Assembly (NCBI RefSeq): GCF_946221935.1
Contig: NZ_CAMIGN010000010.1
Location: 1 to 64,000 of the forward strand
Source: an uncultured Corynebacterium sp.
GTDB taxonomy: Bacteria > Actinomycetota > Actinomycetes > Mycobacteriales > Mycobacteriaceae
Reading direction: 5' to 3'
DNA: 64,000 nt
Shown: positions 49,286 to 57,851 of the stretch, one piece after another
Position numbering within the stretch: position 1 is the first letter of the stretch
Layout: the number at the start of each line of letters is the position of its first letter
Notes under the pieces: model-generated
Database searches by the model: none
What the model was told of the DNA's origin: nothing
The model's input: the letters and a program-made list of their open reading frames with translations, nothing else
Translations under genes and position numbers: made by a program

Positions 49286-49849
49286 TTAGTTGTTGACGCG
49301 AGATAGGTACTCGCCCGTGCGGGTATCCACCTTCAGTACGTTACCGGTCTCAATGAACAGCGGTACCTGAATCTCCGCCCCGGTCTCCAGGGTGGCGGGC
49401 TTGGTACCACCGGTGGATCGATCACCCTGCAGACCCGGATCGGTCTGCTCAACCTTCAGCTCAACGGATACCGGCAGCTCGGCGAACAGTGGCTCGCCCT
49501 CGTGGAAGGAAACCTGCACGGTGGTGTTCTCCAGCAGGAACTTAGCGCCATCACCCATGAGGTGCGGAGCCAGCTCAATCTGATCGTAGGTCTTCTCGTC
49601 CATCAGAACGAAGTTGGTGCCATCGTTGTACAGGTAGGTCATGTCGCGACGGTCAACGGTAGCGGTCTCGACCTTCACGCCGGCATTGAAGGTCTTATCG
49701 ACGATCTTGCCCGAGACAACGTCCTTCAGCTTCGTGCGAACGAAAGCAGGGCCCTTGCCCGGCTTGACGTGCTGGAACTCCAGGATCTGCTGAAGCTTGT
49801 TGTCCATCTTCAGCACAAGGCCGTTCTTGAAGTCTGCGGTAGTTGCCAC
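49286..49849 (-). CDS. efp: Elongation factor P
   Basis: Rescues ribosomes stalled on polyproline. 187 residues, three barrel domains. The tip loop is PGKGP (30-34) with K32. This palindromic loop marks the actinobacterial subfamily whose lysine works without modification, which fits the absence of epmA/epmB-like genes beside it. Preceded by pepQ and followed by nusB. Confidence 0.97.
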   Translation of the reverse strand: MATTADFKNGLVLKMDNKLQQILEFQHVKPGKGPAFVRTKLKDVVSGKIVDKTFNAGVKVETATVDRRDMTYLYNDGTNFVLMDEKTYDQIELAPHLMGDGAKFLLENTTVQVSFHEGEPLFAELPVSVELKVEQTDPGLQGDRSTGGTKPATLETGAEIQVPLFIETGNVLKVDTRTGEYLSRVNN

Positions 49850-49912
49850 GAATGGTCTCCTTCTAGCGAGTAAAAAATTTTTGGCTATTGCAGTCTAGCA
49901 GCTCGCCAAACC

Positions 49913-51001
49913 CTAAACGACGATGAGTTCCGTCGGCGAGGCATTAAAGCTACGCGCACCATCGGCGGTAATCACATACGTGTTCTCGATGCGCAAGCCC
50001 GTTTTTTCCGGGATATAAATGCCCGGCTCTACTGTTACGGTCATGCCTTCTACAAGCTTTTCTGCGGGATCGACGCCCGCTGCCGCCCGCGGAGCCTCGT
50101 GCACATCGAGCCCCACGCCGTGCCCGGTCGAGTGCACAAAGAACTTGCCGTAACCAGCCTCGGAAATAACTTCTCGACAGGCCGCGTCGACATTACGCAG
50201 CTCCACGCCTGGGGCCAGGATCGCTTCCCCGGCCTTCTGCGCACGGTACACCACGTCGTAGAGCTCGCGGGATAGTTCATCTGGCTCCCCCACACAAACT
50301 GTGCGGGTTTGGTCGGAGGCATAGCCATTGAGGTATACGCCGAAGTCCACCGTCACTAGCCCGGGAACAATCTTCTCTCGAGATACACCCGCGTGCGGCT
50401 TAGTGGCATTCACGCCACTGGCCAAGATTGTGTCGAAGCTCAAACCATCAGCCCCGGCAGTACGAAGCTGGAACTCCAACTCTGCGGCTGCCTGAATTTC
50501 GGTGATGCCCTCGCGGATACCACCATCTTCAATAAAGGATCGCCATACGCTATCGGCCAGTTCACCAGCCTCGGCAAGAGCTTCGATCTCCAGCTCATCT
50601 TTTACAAGGCGCAGCTTTTCCACCACATCCGCCAGTACCGGCGGGTTGCCCAAGCCCTGAGCCTGGCCATAAGCCAGGCTGGATTCAACGGCGAACCTCT
50701 CCCCCGCAGTCATCTTGGCGAACTCAGCCGCACGGTCAAAAAGCTTGCTACCAATCTCAATGGCCACGTCATCAGGCTCGCCGGTTTCAATTCGGATCTG
50801 CGTGTCGTAGCGCCCGTCCGTCAGCAGCAGATGTTCGCCGTCCTCACGGATAACCAGCAATGCGTTAGAACCGGAAAAACCGGTGAGATAGCGAACATTC
50901 TTCAGGTCGCTGATAAGAAGCGCCGCATGCTCGGACTCCTGGATCAGTGCGGTGGCCTTGTTGCGGCGGGTGCGGTAGGCGTCAAAAAGTTTCTTAGACA
51001 T
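49913..51001 (-). CDS. pepQ: Xaa-Pro peptidase (M24 family)
   Basis: Dinuclear metallopeptidase cleaving X-Pro bonds. 362 residues with a creatinase-like N-terminal domain and a pita-bread catalytic domain. Metal ligands are visible in TVDFGVYLNGYASDQTRTV (two Asp), HSTGHGVGLDVHE (His), TVEPGIYIPE (Glu) and LRIENTYVI (Glu). The start is ATG 51001, with AAGGAG 6 bases upstream; a GTG two codons earlier would bury that site. Aminopeptidase P and prolidase cannot be told apart here. Confidence 0.93.
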   Translation of the reverse strand: MSKKLFDAYRTRRNKATALIQESEHAALLISDLKNVRYLTGFSGSNALLVIREDGEHLLLTDGRYDTQIRIETGEPDDVAIEIGSKLFDRAAEFAKMTAGERFAVESSLAYGQAQGLGNPPVLADVVEKLRLVKDELEIEALAEAGELADSVWRSFIEDGGIREGITEIQAAAELEFQLRTAGADGLSFDTILASGVNATKPHAGVSREKIVPGLVTVDFGVYLNGYASDQTRTVCVGEPDELSRELYDVVYRAQKAGEAILAPGVELRNVDAACREVISEAGYGKFFVHSTGHGVGLDVHEAPRAAAGVDPAEKLVEGMTVTVEPGIYIPEKTGLRIENTYVITADGARSFNASPTELIVV

Positions 51002-51047
51002 CAACACTCCTTAAAGTTATGGCGTTACGCAGGGGTTTAGCTGGGCT

Positions 51048-51500
51048 TTATTGGGCAAAATAGCGCAGGGCAGCGACGTAGCCGTAGATTCCTAGCCCGG
51101 CGATGACGCCGCTGGCCAGTGGGCTGAGATAGCTATGGTGGCGAAACTCCTCGCGCGCGTGAACATTGGAGATGTGTACCTCCACGAAACCCGCGCCGTC
51201 CGCGATCTCAGCAAGCGCATCGCGCAGAGCAACAGAGGTGTGGGTAAACCCTCCAGGGTTGATGATTACCGCAGCCCCATCGTCGGCGGCCTGGTGAATG
51301 CGATCCAGCAATTCTCCCTCATGATTCGAATGGAAGAAGTCAATCTCGATCCCCAGGGATTGTGCCTCGCGGGCTAGCAGATCCTCCACATCGGCCAGCG
51401 TGGTGGTGCCGTAGACCTCGGGCTGGCGCTTGCCCAGGCGATTAAGATTCGGCCCGTTAACAACGCACACCTTCGGCGCATGAGGTTGTGCTGGATTCAT
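51048..51500 (-). CDS. aroQ: 3-dehydroquinate dehydratase, type II
   Basis: Third step of the shikimate pathway. 150 residues, a small dodecameric enzyme. The catalytic region GPNLNRLGKRQPEVYG holds the essential Arg and Tyr. INPGGFTHTSVALRDAL and VEVHISNVHAREEFRHHS complete the site. Follows aroB in the aro cluster. Confidence 0.97.
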   Translation of the reverse strand: MNPAQPHAPKVCVVNGPNLNRLGKRQPEVYGTTTLADVEDLLAREAQSLGIEIDFFHSNHEGELLDRIHQAADDGAAVIINPGGFTHTSVALRDALAEIADGAGFVEVHISNVHAREEFRHHSYLSPLASGVIAGLGIYGYVAALRYFAQ

Positions 51501-51548
51501 CGCTGCCTCCTAAGGCTTCGGTATACGTTTTGGGTTTTATGTTCTGGT

Positions 51549-52655
51549 TTACGCTTCCACGCTAGCGGCATACGCCTCGCGCAACAGCTCCTCACTCGGG
51601 CCTTCCAGGCGGGTGGGAGTGCCGATCCTTTCGAGAACGACGAAACGGATCTTGCCGCCCTTATTCTTCTTGTCTCGCCCCATCGCCGCGAGTAGCTCGT
51701 CGAGCTCAGCGCCGTTGTAGCTGGTCGCCAGCCCCACAGAGTTGAGAATATCGCGGTGACGCCGAACGTCCTCGGCACTCAACAATCCAGCGGCCTTCGC
51801 CAACTCCGCTTCGAAAATCATGCCCACGGCGACCGCCTGGCCGTGGCGCCAGCGATAATCCTCATGGTGCTCCACCGCGTGGCCGTAGGTGTGACCGTAG
51901 TTAAGAATCTCGCGCAGGCTGGACTCCTTGAGATCTACCGCCACCACGTTGGCCTTCACTTGGATAGCGCGGGCAATCAACTCCGGCAGGCTACCGTGCG
52001 GATCCAGTGCAGCCTGTGCGTCTGCTTCGTAGATGTCGAGGATTTCGGTGTCGGCGATGAAGCCCGCCTTGATGATCTCTGCTGATCCGGCGATCATCTC
52101 CTCGCGTGGGAGAGTATCGAGCACCTCCAGATCGATGATGACCGCACTTGGTTCGTGGAAGGCACCAACAAGGTTCTTCCCGGCTGGGGTGTTGATACCG
52201 GTCTTGCCGCCCACGGCCGCATCCACCATAGCCAGCAATGTGGTGGGATAGTGAACCACCTTGATGCCTCGCATCCACGTGGCGGCAATGAACCCAGCGA
52301 GGTCAGTCGCCGCGCCCCCTCCCAGGCCGATAATGGTGTCGGCACGGGTGAGGCCGACGCGCGCGCATTCATCCCAGCAGGCAGCAGCGGATTCAGCTGT
52401 CTTGGCGGACTCTGCGTCTTCGATCTGATAGGTATGCGCGCTAAAGCCGGCAGAGGAAAGACGCGCAGCCAGTTCTTTCGCGCGAGCGCCCAGAGCCGGT
52501 TGGTGAATGATGAGGTAGTTGGCGGTATTCCCAGCTACGTTGAGGATCTCCTCGGAAGCGAACTCGATCCCTCGGTCAATCACCACATCGTAGGGCGACT
52601 GAGATGCCACCCGAATGCGCTGCTGTGTAGAGGTTTGGCGCGGTGCGTCAGACAT
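51549..52655 (-). CDS. aroB: 3-dehydroquinate synthase
   Basis: Second step of the shikimate pathway, NAD- and metal-dependent. 368 residues. IGLGGGAATDLAGFIAATWM binds NAD, and GKTGINTPAGKNLVGAFHEP and LNYGHTYGHAVEH hold substrate and metal ligands. I use ATG 52655 (MSDAPRQT), with GAGGAA upstream; the frame extends seven codons to a TTG at 52676. Confidence 0.97.
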   Translation of the reverse strand: MSDAPRQTSTQQRIRVASQSPYDVVIDRGIEFASEEILNVAGNTANYLIIHQPALGARAKELAARLSSAGFSAHTYQIEDAESAKTAESAAACWDECARVGLTRADTIIGLGGGAATDLAGFIAATWMRGIKVVHYPTTLLAMVDAAVGGKTGINTPAGKNLVGAFHEPSAVIIDLEVLDTLPREEMIAGSAEIIKAGFIADTEILDIYEADAQAALDPHGSLPELIARAIQVKANVVAVDLKESSLREILNYGHTYGHAVEHHEDYRWRHGQAVAVGMIFEAELAKAAGLLSAEDVRRHRDILNSVGLATSYNGAELDELLAAMGRDKKNKGGKIRFVVLERIGTPTRLEGPSEELLREAYAASVEA

Positions 52656-52729
52656 TTGATGGGGATTCCTCGTCAATCAGTTGTCAATGGGTTGTCAATC
52701 GGTTGTTGGGTCGTGGGTTGGGATACGTG

Positions 52730-53290
52730 CTATCGGAAAACCGGGTCGTGGGGCTCGGAACTGTGCTCGGTGAGTCGCTCCAGGCGAATCTCTTCAATGA
52801 ACCGAAGGATGTCTGTGACCACGCGGCGGGGCTCCTTTCCATCACAGCGAACCATGAAGTTGGACACTTCCTCGTAGTATGCCGAACGTTGAGCGAAAAG
52901 CTCCTCGTATTTGCTGCGGGGGTCAGCCACATTCAGAAGCGGTCGCGTCTTGGAACCGGAGGTGCGGCGAACGCCTTCAGCAATAGAAACATTGAGGTAG
53001 ACCACCGTGTGATCTGCCAACAGGTCGCGGGTGCTTTCTGTGACTACGGCGCCCCCACCGAGGGAAACGATCCCATCGGTGGTCAGAGCCTCTGCGACTA
53101 CGGTCGCCTCCTGCTCGCGGAAGCCCGGCTCGCCCAGTTCGGCCATGATCTGGTTGCAGGTCTTCCCTAGCTTGGCTTCGAGCAAATGGTCGGTGTCGAC
53201 AAGCTGTAGGTTCAAAGCATTTGCCAAACGCTTACCGATGGTGGTTTTGCCGGAACCGGGAAGCCCAACCAGCACCGCGCGGGGACTCAT
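52730..53290 (-). CDS. aroK: Shikimate kinase
   Basis: Phosphorylates shikimate. 186 residues. The P-loop is GLPGSGKTT (9-17). The shikimate-binding DTDHLLE, GGGAV segment and lid KTRPLL are in place. Its start overlaps the aroC stop by 4 bp (ATGA), so the two are translationally coupled. Confidence 0.97.
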   Translation of the reverse strand: MSPRAVLVGLPGSGKTTIGKRLANALNLQLVDTDHLLEAKLGKTCNQIMAELGEPGFREQEATVVAEALTTDGIVSLGGGAVVTESTRDLLADHTVVYLNVSIAEGVRRTSGSKTRPLLNVADPRSKYEELFAQRSAYYEEVSNFMVRCDGKEPRRVVTDILRFIEEIRLERLTEHSSEPHDPVFR

Positions 53291-54546
53291 CGGATGTCTC
53301 CGTCCGCCACTTCCCCATCGGCAGCGTTGTTCGCCTCGGCAGCCCAGTCAAGTCGGCTGTCCACGTACTCAAGGTAGGACTGCACGTTGCGCTTCGTTTC
53401 TGCCACGGAGTCGCCACCGAACTTCTTCAGCACAGCACGCGCCAGCACGAGGGCTACCATCGTCTCGGCGACGACGCCGGCGGCCGGAACCGCACACACA
53501 TCAGAACGCTGGTGAATGCCCGTTGCGGCCTCACCCGTTGCCATATCCACAGTCTTCAGGGCACGCGGAACAGTGCTAATAGGCTTCATGGCGGCGCGGA
53601 CGCGCAGATCTTCCCCGTTTGTCATACCGCCTTCCAGACCACCAGCCCGGTTACTCAGGCGGCGTACTCCGCCTTCCGCACCGGCCTCCATCTCGTCATG
53701 TGCTTCGGAGCCGCGGCGACGAGCTTCCTCAAAACCATCACCGATCTCCACACCTTTGATTGCTTGGATCCCCATGAGGGAAGCTGCCAGCTGTGCGTCG
53801 AGACGCTCATCACCAGAGACATGTGAGCCCAAGCCGATCGGCAGACCCTTCACCACAACTTCGACGATGCCTCCGAGTGTGTCGCCGGACTTCTTTGCCG
53901 CTTTGATCTCTTCAACCATGGACTCCTCAGCCGCAGAATCGAAGGCGCGTACGGGGGAAGCATCAATAGCCTCAAGGTCAGAAAAATCCGGGCTGGGTCC
54001 CGCGTAGGGCTCGGAGCGGCCAATACTAATGACGTGCGACAGCACCTCCACTCCCAAGACCTCTCGCAGGAGCGCCCGGGCGAAAGTGCCAGCTGCGACG
54101 CGAGCAGCCGTCTCGCGGGCAGAGGAACGCTCCAAAATCGGGCGTGCTTCATCGTGGTCGTACTTCACCATGCCCGAGAAATCCGCGTGACCAGGGCGCG
54201 GGCGAGTCAGCCTTGCACCACGTCCGCTGGACATCTCCTTAGCGACCTCCGGGTCGGATTCATCCACCGGGTCGGCCGACATGATCGTGGTCCACTTGGG
54301 CCACTCGGTATTACCGATCATTACCGCAACCGGGCTTCCAAGAGTCTTGCCGTGGCGCACTCCACCGACAAAAGTGACCTCATCCGCCTCAAACTTCATA
54401 CGCGCACCCCGGCCGTAGCCCAGGCGGCGACGTGCCAACTGATAGGAAACATCTTCCCGGGTGACCGAGAGTCCGGACGGGAGGTTCTCAATCAAAGAAA
54501 TCAGAGCCTGGCCGTGCGATTCACCTGCAGTAGTCCAACGAAGCAT
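53287..54546 (-). CDS. aroC: Chorismate synthase
   Basis: FMN-dependent last step of the shikimate pathway. 419 residues. MLRWTTAGESHG at the N-terminus, RGARLTRPRPGHADFSG, RSSARETAARVAAG and RSDVCAVPAAGVVAE are family signatures. I use ATG 54546, since family members start right at MLRWTTAGESHG; upstream codons in the frame are not conserved. Confidence 0.98.
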   Translation of the reverse strand: MLRWTTAGESHGQALISLIENLPSGLSVTREDVSYQLARRRLGYGRGARMKFEADEVTFVGGVRHGKTLGSPVAVMIGNTEWPKWTTIMSADPVDESDPEVAKEMSSGRGARLTRPRPGHADFSGMVKYDHDEARPILERSSARETAARVAAGTFARALLREVLGVEVLSHVISIGRSEPYAGPSPDFSDLEAIDASPVRAFDSAAEESMVEEIKAAKKSGDTLGGIVEVVVKGLPIGLGSHVSGDERLDAQLAASLMGIQAIKGVEIGDGFEEARRRGSEAHDEMEAGAEGGVRRLSNRAGGLEGGMTNGEDLRVRAAMKPISTVPRALKTVDMATGEAATGIHQRSDVCAVPAAGVVAETMVALVLARAVLKKFGGDSVAETKRNVQSYLEYVDSRLDWAAEANNAADGEVADGDIR

Positions 54547-54600
54547 AAGAAGCATAATACAGGTCACGTGCAGGTCTAGCCCCAATGACGTGACGTTTTA

Positions 54601-55083
54601 TTAACGCAGCATTAACGACGCCACCACCACTACTCCCGTTGCCATCAACATCGCAGGGCCATGTGGACTCGCCCGAGCTGAGTTTGCTGTGCATCCCCTA
54701 CAACCCCACTGCGTCAAACCAGAAAATGAATGGCTGCAGAATGCAAAATAAATGCTGTGCATGAGACCGCTAAGTCCCACGGCAATAATCACGCCCGGCG
54801 GGAAGATCACAGCCGCAAGAGTTCCCGTCGTCAAAGCAAGCTTTGCATCGCCAGCTCCCGCAAACAGCCGACGATGTATGAGCGGTAATCCGAATGCCAG
54901 TGCCGACCAGGCCAGCCCTCCAAGAAACGCCCAAGCGTTAGCCCACGGAATCGTCCACGACAACGCTACTGCCACGGGAATGCCCGGGAGGGTGAGCCAG
55001 TTGGGCAAACGGGAGGTGCGGGCGTCAAAAATTAGGAGAGCAACCGCCCAGGGCAAAAAGAGAAGAAACGAGAAGTTCGGCAC
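54601..55083 (-). CDS. Prepilin peptidase (A24 family), short form
   Basis: Membrane aspartyl protease that would cleave class III/type IV prepilin-like leaders. About 160 residues. The first catalytic Asp is in LIFDARTSRLPNWLTLPG, and the second in the GxGD motif AGAGDAKLAL. Several hydrophobic segments surround them. The cysteine-rich methylase domain of long TppA enzymes is absent. The start is placed at GTG 55083, with TAGCCT seven bases upstream, suggesting a leaderless mRNA; the frame is open to 55173. No pilin or tad gene is nearby, so the substrate must lie elsewhere. Confidence 0.82.
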   Translation of the reverse strand: MPNFSFLLFLPWAVALLIFDARTSRLPNWLTLPGIPVAVALSWTIPWANAWAFLGGLAWSALAFGLPLIHRRLFAGAGDAKLALTTGTLAAVIFPPGVIIAVGLSGLMHSIYFAFCSHSFSGLTQWGCRGCTANSARASPHGPAMLMATGVVVVASLMLR

Positions 55084-55090
55084 GTCTCGC

Positions 55091-55096
55091 AGGCTA
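55091..55096 (-). promoter_or_regulatory. -10 box TAGCCT for a leaderless prepilin peptidase mRNA
   Basis: The minus-strand hexamer ends 7 bases before the GTG at 55083. There is no ribosome binding site before this codon. Weak evidence on its own, but it matches the spacing seen at three other genes in the window. Confidence 0.3.
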
Positions 55097-55183
55097 GCGA
55101 GCGGCGCGGACAGCGACCGCCCAGGGCACCGCCGAAAGTGAGTGCCTTGTGGACAAAAGAGATTTATCCACAATGGCTATGAA

Positions 55184-56068
55184 CTACAGTTGCCCTTTGG
55201 CCTGCAGGACGGTATCGAGCATGAGCCCCTCTGGGGCAGACTTGCCGGTGAACAAACGGAATTGCTCCTCTGCCTGGCCTGCAAGCATCCGCAGACCATC
55301 CGCATGCGGCACTGCCTTAGCCTGGGCAGCTGACAGCAATGGCGTGGGATAGGGGTCGTAGATGACGTCCACGATACCCGCGGCAGCACACAACCCTGCG
55401 GAAAGTTCCGCGGCGGCATGAGCCGGGATAGTCGACACGACAACCGCTGCGTCTGCGCAGGTCTGAGCGATATCCGCTTCTTCAAAACGGGACCAAGAAA
55501 ACTCCATACCCAGCGTTTCTACGACGCTTTGCAGGTTCAAAGCCCGCTCGGAGCGAGCCAGGACGGTCACATGCTCGACCCCAGCGGCGGCCAAAGCGGC
55601 GACTGCCGGACGCGCCGTCCCCCCATTTCCAACAATGACGGCGCGTGCTCCCCGCAGCCCAGCGGTATCGCCATCACCGATGTACTCCAAGCAACGAGCA
55701 ACCCCGTCAACATCGGTGATATCGGCAAGCCATTGGCCGTCGCCTTGCGGAACCAGGGTATTGGCCGACCCGATCTCCTGAGCGCGGGTGGTAGCCAAAT
55801 CCGAGAGCTCCAGGGCAGCTTGTTTGCCCGGCATGGTCACGGAGAAACCACGAACCAGACCATCGGACTCTTCCATTAGCCGACGAATATCGCGAGACTC
55901 TCCTGCCTCGACCCGCACATAGTCCATGTCCAGGCCAAGGGCGCGATAACCAGCAGTGTGCAGCTGCGGGGATAGCGAATGTTCAATCGGACTGCCCAGC
56001 ACTGCACAGCGCAGACTGGTCATCCCTAGAAACTCATCGACCGAGATCACGTGGCCTGCGGCGGACAT
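55184..56068 (-). CDS. aroE: Shikimate dehydrogenase
   Basis: NADP-dependent reduction of 3-dehydroshikimate. 294 residues. Substrate motifs are GSPIEHSLSPQLHTAGY and SVTMPGKQAAL, the latter with the catalytic lysine. The nucleotide site is VIVGNGGTARPAVAAL. The N-terminus is about 15 residues longer than usual. Between mltG and the prepilin peptidase in the same direction. Other SDH-like paralogues exist in corynebacteria, but the location favours the biosynthetic enzyme. Confidence 0.94.
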   Translation of the reverse strand: MSAAGHVISVDEFLGMTSLRCAVLGSPIEHSLSPQLHTAGYRALGLDMDYVRVEAGESRDIRRLMEESDGLVRGFSVTMPGKQAALELSDLATTRAQEIGSANTLVPQGDGQWLADITDVDGVARCLEYIGDGDTAGLRGARAVIVGNGGTARPAVAALAAAGVEHVTVLARSERALNLQSVVETLGMEFSWSRFEEADIAQTCADAAVVVSTIPAHAAAELSAGLCAAAGIVDVIYDPYPTPLLSAAQAKAVPHADGLRMLAGQAEEQFRLFTGKSAPEGLMLDTVLQAKGQL

Positions 56069-56129
56069 AGCAATTCACCCTATTCGTACTTCTTCGAGAA
56101 AACGTTTTCTTAAGAGTTAAAAGCTGGTG

Positions 56130-57284
56130 CTACCTGTTAGAGTCCAGAACACCGTTGCGGCGGGATTCCTCGATAGCACGCTCGTGCGCGGCGAAGTCGC
56201 GGTTGAAAACTGTGCGACCGTTGCGATCCACCGTAACGAAGTACAGCCAATCGCCATCAGCCGGGTTCTCGATGGCGTGCAGTGCCTGCAGGCCCGGGGA
56301 GGAAATCGGAGTCTCCGGCAGGCCCTCCTTGGCGTAGGTATTCCACGGGGTCGGACGATTACGGTCGGCGTCAGTCGTTGCGACCTCGACTTCGCTGAGG
56401 TCATAGTTCACTGTGGAGTCGAACTCCAGCTTCTGCTTCTCCGCCAAACGGTTCAGGATCACGCGGGCTACTTTGTCGAAGTCGCCCTCCGGTGCCTCAC
56501 GCTCCACCAGGGATGCCGCAACCAGCATGTCGTAGGGGTTCAGGCCTACCTTCTGGGACGAAGAGACAAGCCCAGTGTCCTGGTACTCCTCCTTGGAGGT
56601 ATTGAGCAAGGACTTCAGGATCTCCTCGGGGCTGCTCGTGGGATCAAAAAGGTGAACGCCTGGGGAAATCAAGCCCTCGATACGTTTCGGGTCGTCGCCA
56701 CGCGCTTTGACCTTTTCCATCGCCCAATCCGCGATTTCCAGCTGCTCCGGCGGGGTCTGCGCCGCAGCCTTTTGCAAATCTTCGACGGACACGCAGGTGT
56801 GCTCATCCTGGCAGGTTTGCTGCGAAATCAGGCTGAAGATGCCCTTACGGCTTTCGCCCCCAACCACCTTCACATCGTTGAGGGTCAAACCATTGGGAAT
56901 GTCGACCACGCCGCGACGGCGATCGTCACTGGACAGCCAATCGAGCGCCTTGTCTGCGGACATTTGCTCTTGCAACGGGTAGTACCCCGCCTGTAGCTCT
57001 GGTTCCTTGCGTTCGGCAGCCGACATCAGGGCACGGCGGGATCCGACCACGCCTTTGTCCACAAGCTGCTCCGCCAGGCTATCGACTGAGTCGCCTGGGC
57101 TGACCCTAACCATGACCACATTGCCATTACCTTCGCCGGCGAAGTCACGCACGGCAACGACGTCACGCTGGTACCAAACGTATACGCACGTACCGACCAA
57201 CAGAACAACCAGGGCGAGAGCCAATGCGGCGGCAAGCTGGCGGCGCCGTCGAAACTTTGGCTGCATGTTGCGGGTCGATCCCAT
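56130..57284 (-). CDS. mltG: Endolytic transglycosylase MltG
   Basis: Inner-membrane lytic transglycosylase that cuts nascent glycan strands and is thought to end their elongation. 384 residues. A basic N-terminus (KFRRRRQ), one membrane helix near 16-34, a LysM-like part, then the YceG domain with VAASLVEREAPEGDFDKVA, which holds the catalytic Glu, and ALHAIENPADGDWLYFV. AAAGGG lies upstream of the ATG. Directly after ruvX, the conserved pairing. Confidence 0.95.
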   Translation of the reverse strand: MGSTRNMQPKFRRRRQLAAALALALVVLLVGTCVYVWYQRDVVAVRDFAGEGNGNVVMVRVSPGDSVDSLAEQLVDKGVVGSRRALMSAAERKEPELQAGYYPLQEQMSADKALDWLSSDDRRRGVVDIPNGLTLNDVKVVGGESRKGIFSLISQQTCQDEHTCVSVEDLQKAAAQTPPEQLEIADWAMEKVKARGDDPKRIEGLISPGVHLFDPTSSPEEILKSLLNTSKEEYQDTGLVSSSQKVGLNPYDMLVAASLVEREAPEGDFDKVARVILNRLAEKQKLEFDSTVNYDLSEVEVATTDADRNRPTPWNTYAKEGLPETPISSPGLQALHAIENPADGDWLYFVTVDRNGRTVFNRDFAAHERAIEESRRNGVLDSNR

Positions 57285-57363
57285 AGGTCGTGGGCCCTTT
57301 CGTCCAGAGTTCTACAACAATGATTTACAATTCAGCGGTCATTTTCTCACGAATTGATAAATT

Positions 57364-57831
57364 TTAGGAAAGCACGCGCCGCCGCGTGTCTAACCACCCC
57401 TGCAGGATATGGACTGCCGCTGCCTGATCGATCTTTTTTCTGCCCTTTTTACTATTGACGCCAGAGGCGTGAAAAGCCTGGGTAGCAGCCATTGTGGACA
57501 TTCGCTCATCCACCATGCGCAACGGGATATCCGGCAATTCCTCTTTAACTAGCCGGGCAAACTCCTCCGCATTAATTGTGCTCTGGGTATGGTTTCCACG
57601 CAGTGCCACCGGAAGGCCGACGACTATTTCCACGACGAAGTTCTCCCGGCAGATCTCTACAACACGCTGCACATCACCATCGTCTGCGGTGGCCTGCACA
57701 GTCTCTACGGGGGTGGCCAGGATGCAGTCTGGATCTGAAATCGCCACCCCGATGCGCACGGTGCCGACGTCGAGGCCTAGCCTCCTACCACGGCCGGGAT
57801 CGGTAGCTGGGTCTGGCGTTTCAGTATGCAT
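57364..57831 (-). CDS. ruvX: Holliday junction resolvase-like protein RuvX/YqgF
   Basis: RNase H-fold nuclease family tied to Holliday junction resolution and rRNA maturation. 155 residues. The catalytic Asp is in RLGLDVGTVRIGVAISD, and the second acidic site in VVEIVVGLPV. KGRKKIDQAAAVHILQGWL ends the fold. 20 bp after alaS. Confidence 0.95.
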   Translation of the reverse strand: MHTETPDPATDPGRGRRLGLDVGTVRIGVAISDPDCILATPVETVQATADDGDVQRVVEICRENFVVEIVVGLPVALRGNHTQSTINAEEFARLVKEELPDIPLRMVDERMSTMAATQAFHASGVNSKKGRKKIDQAAAVHILQGWLDTRRRVLS

Positions 57832-57851
57832 TAAGAAACCTTCGATCCCAC

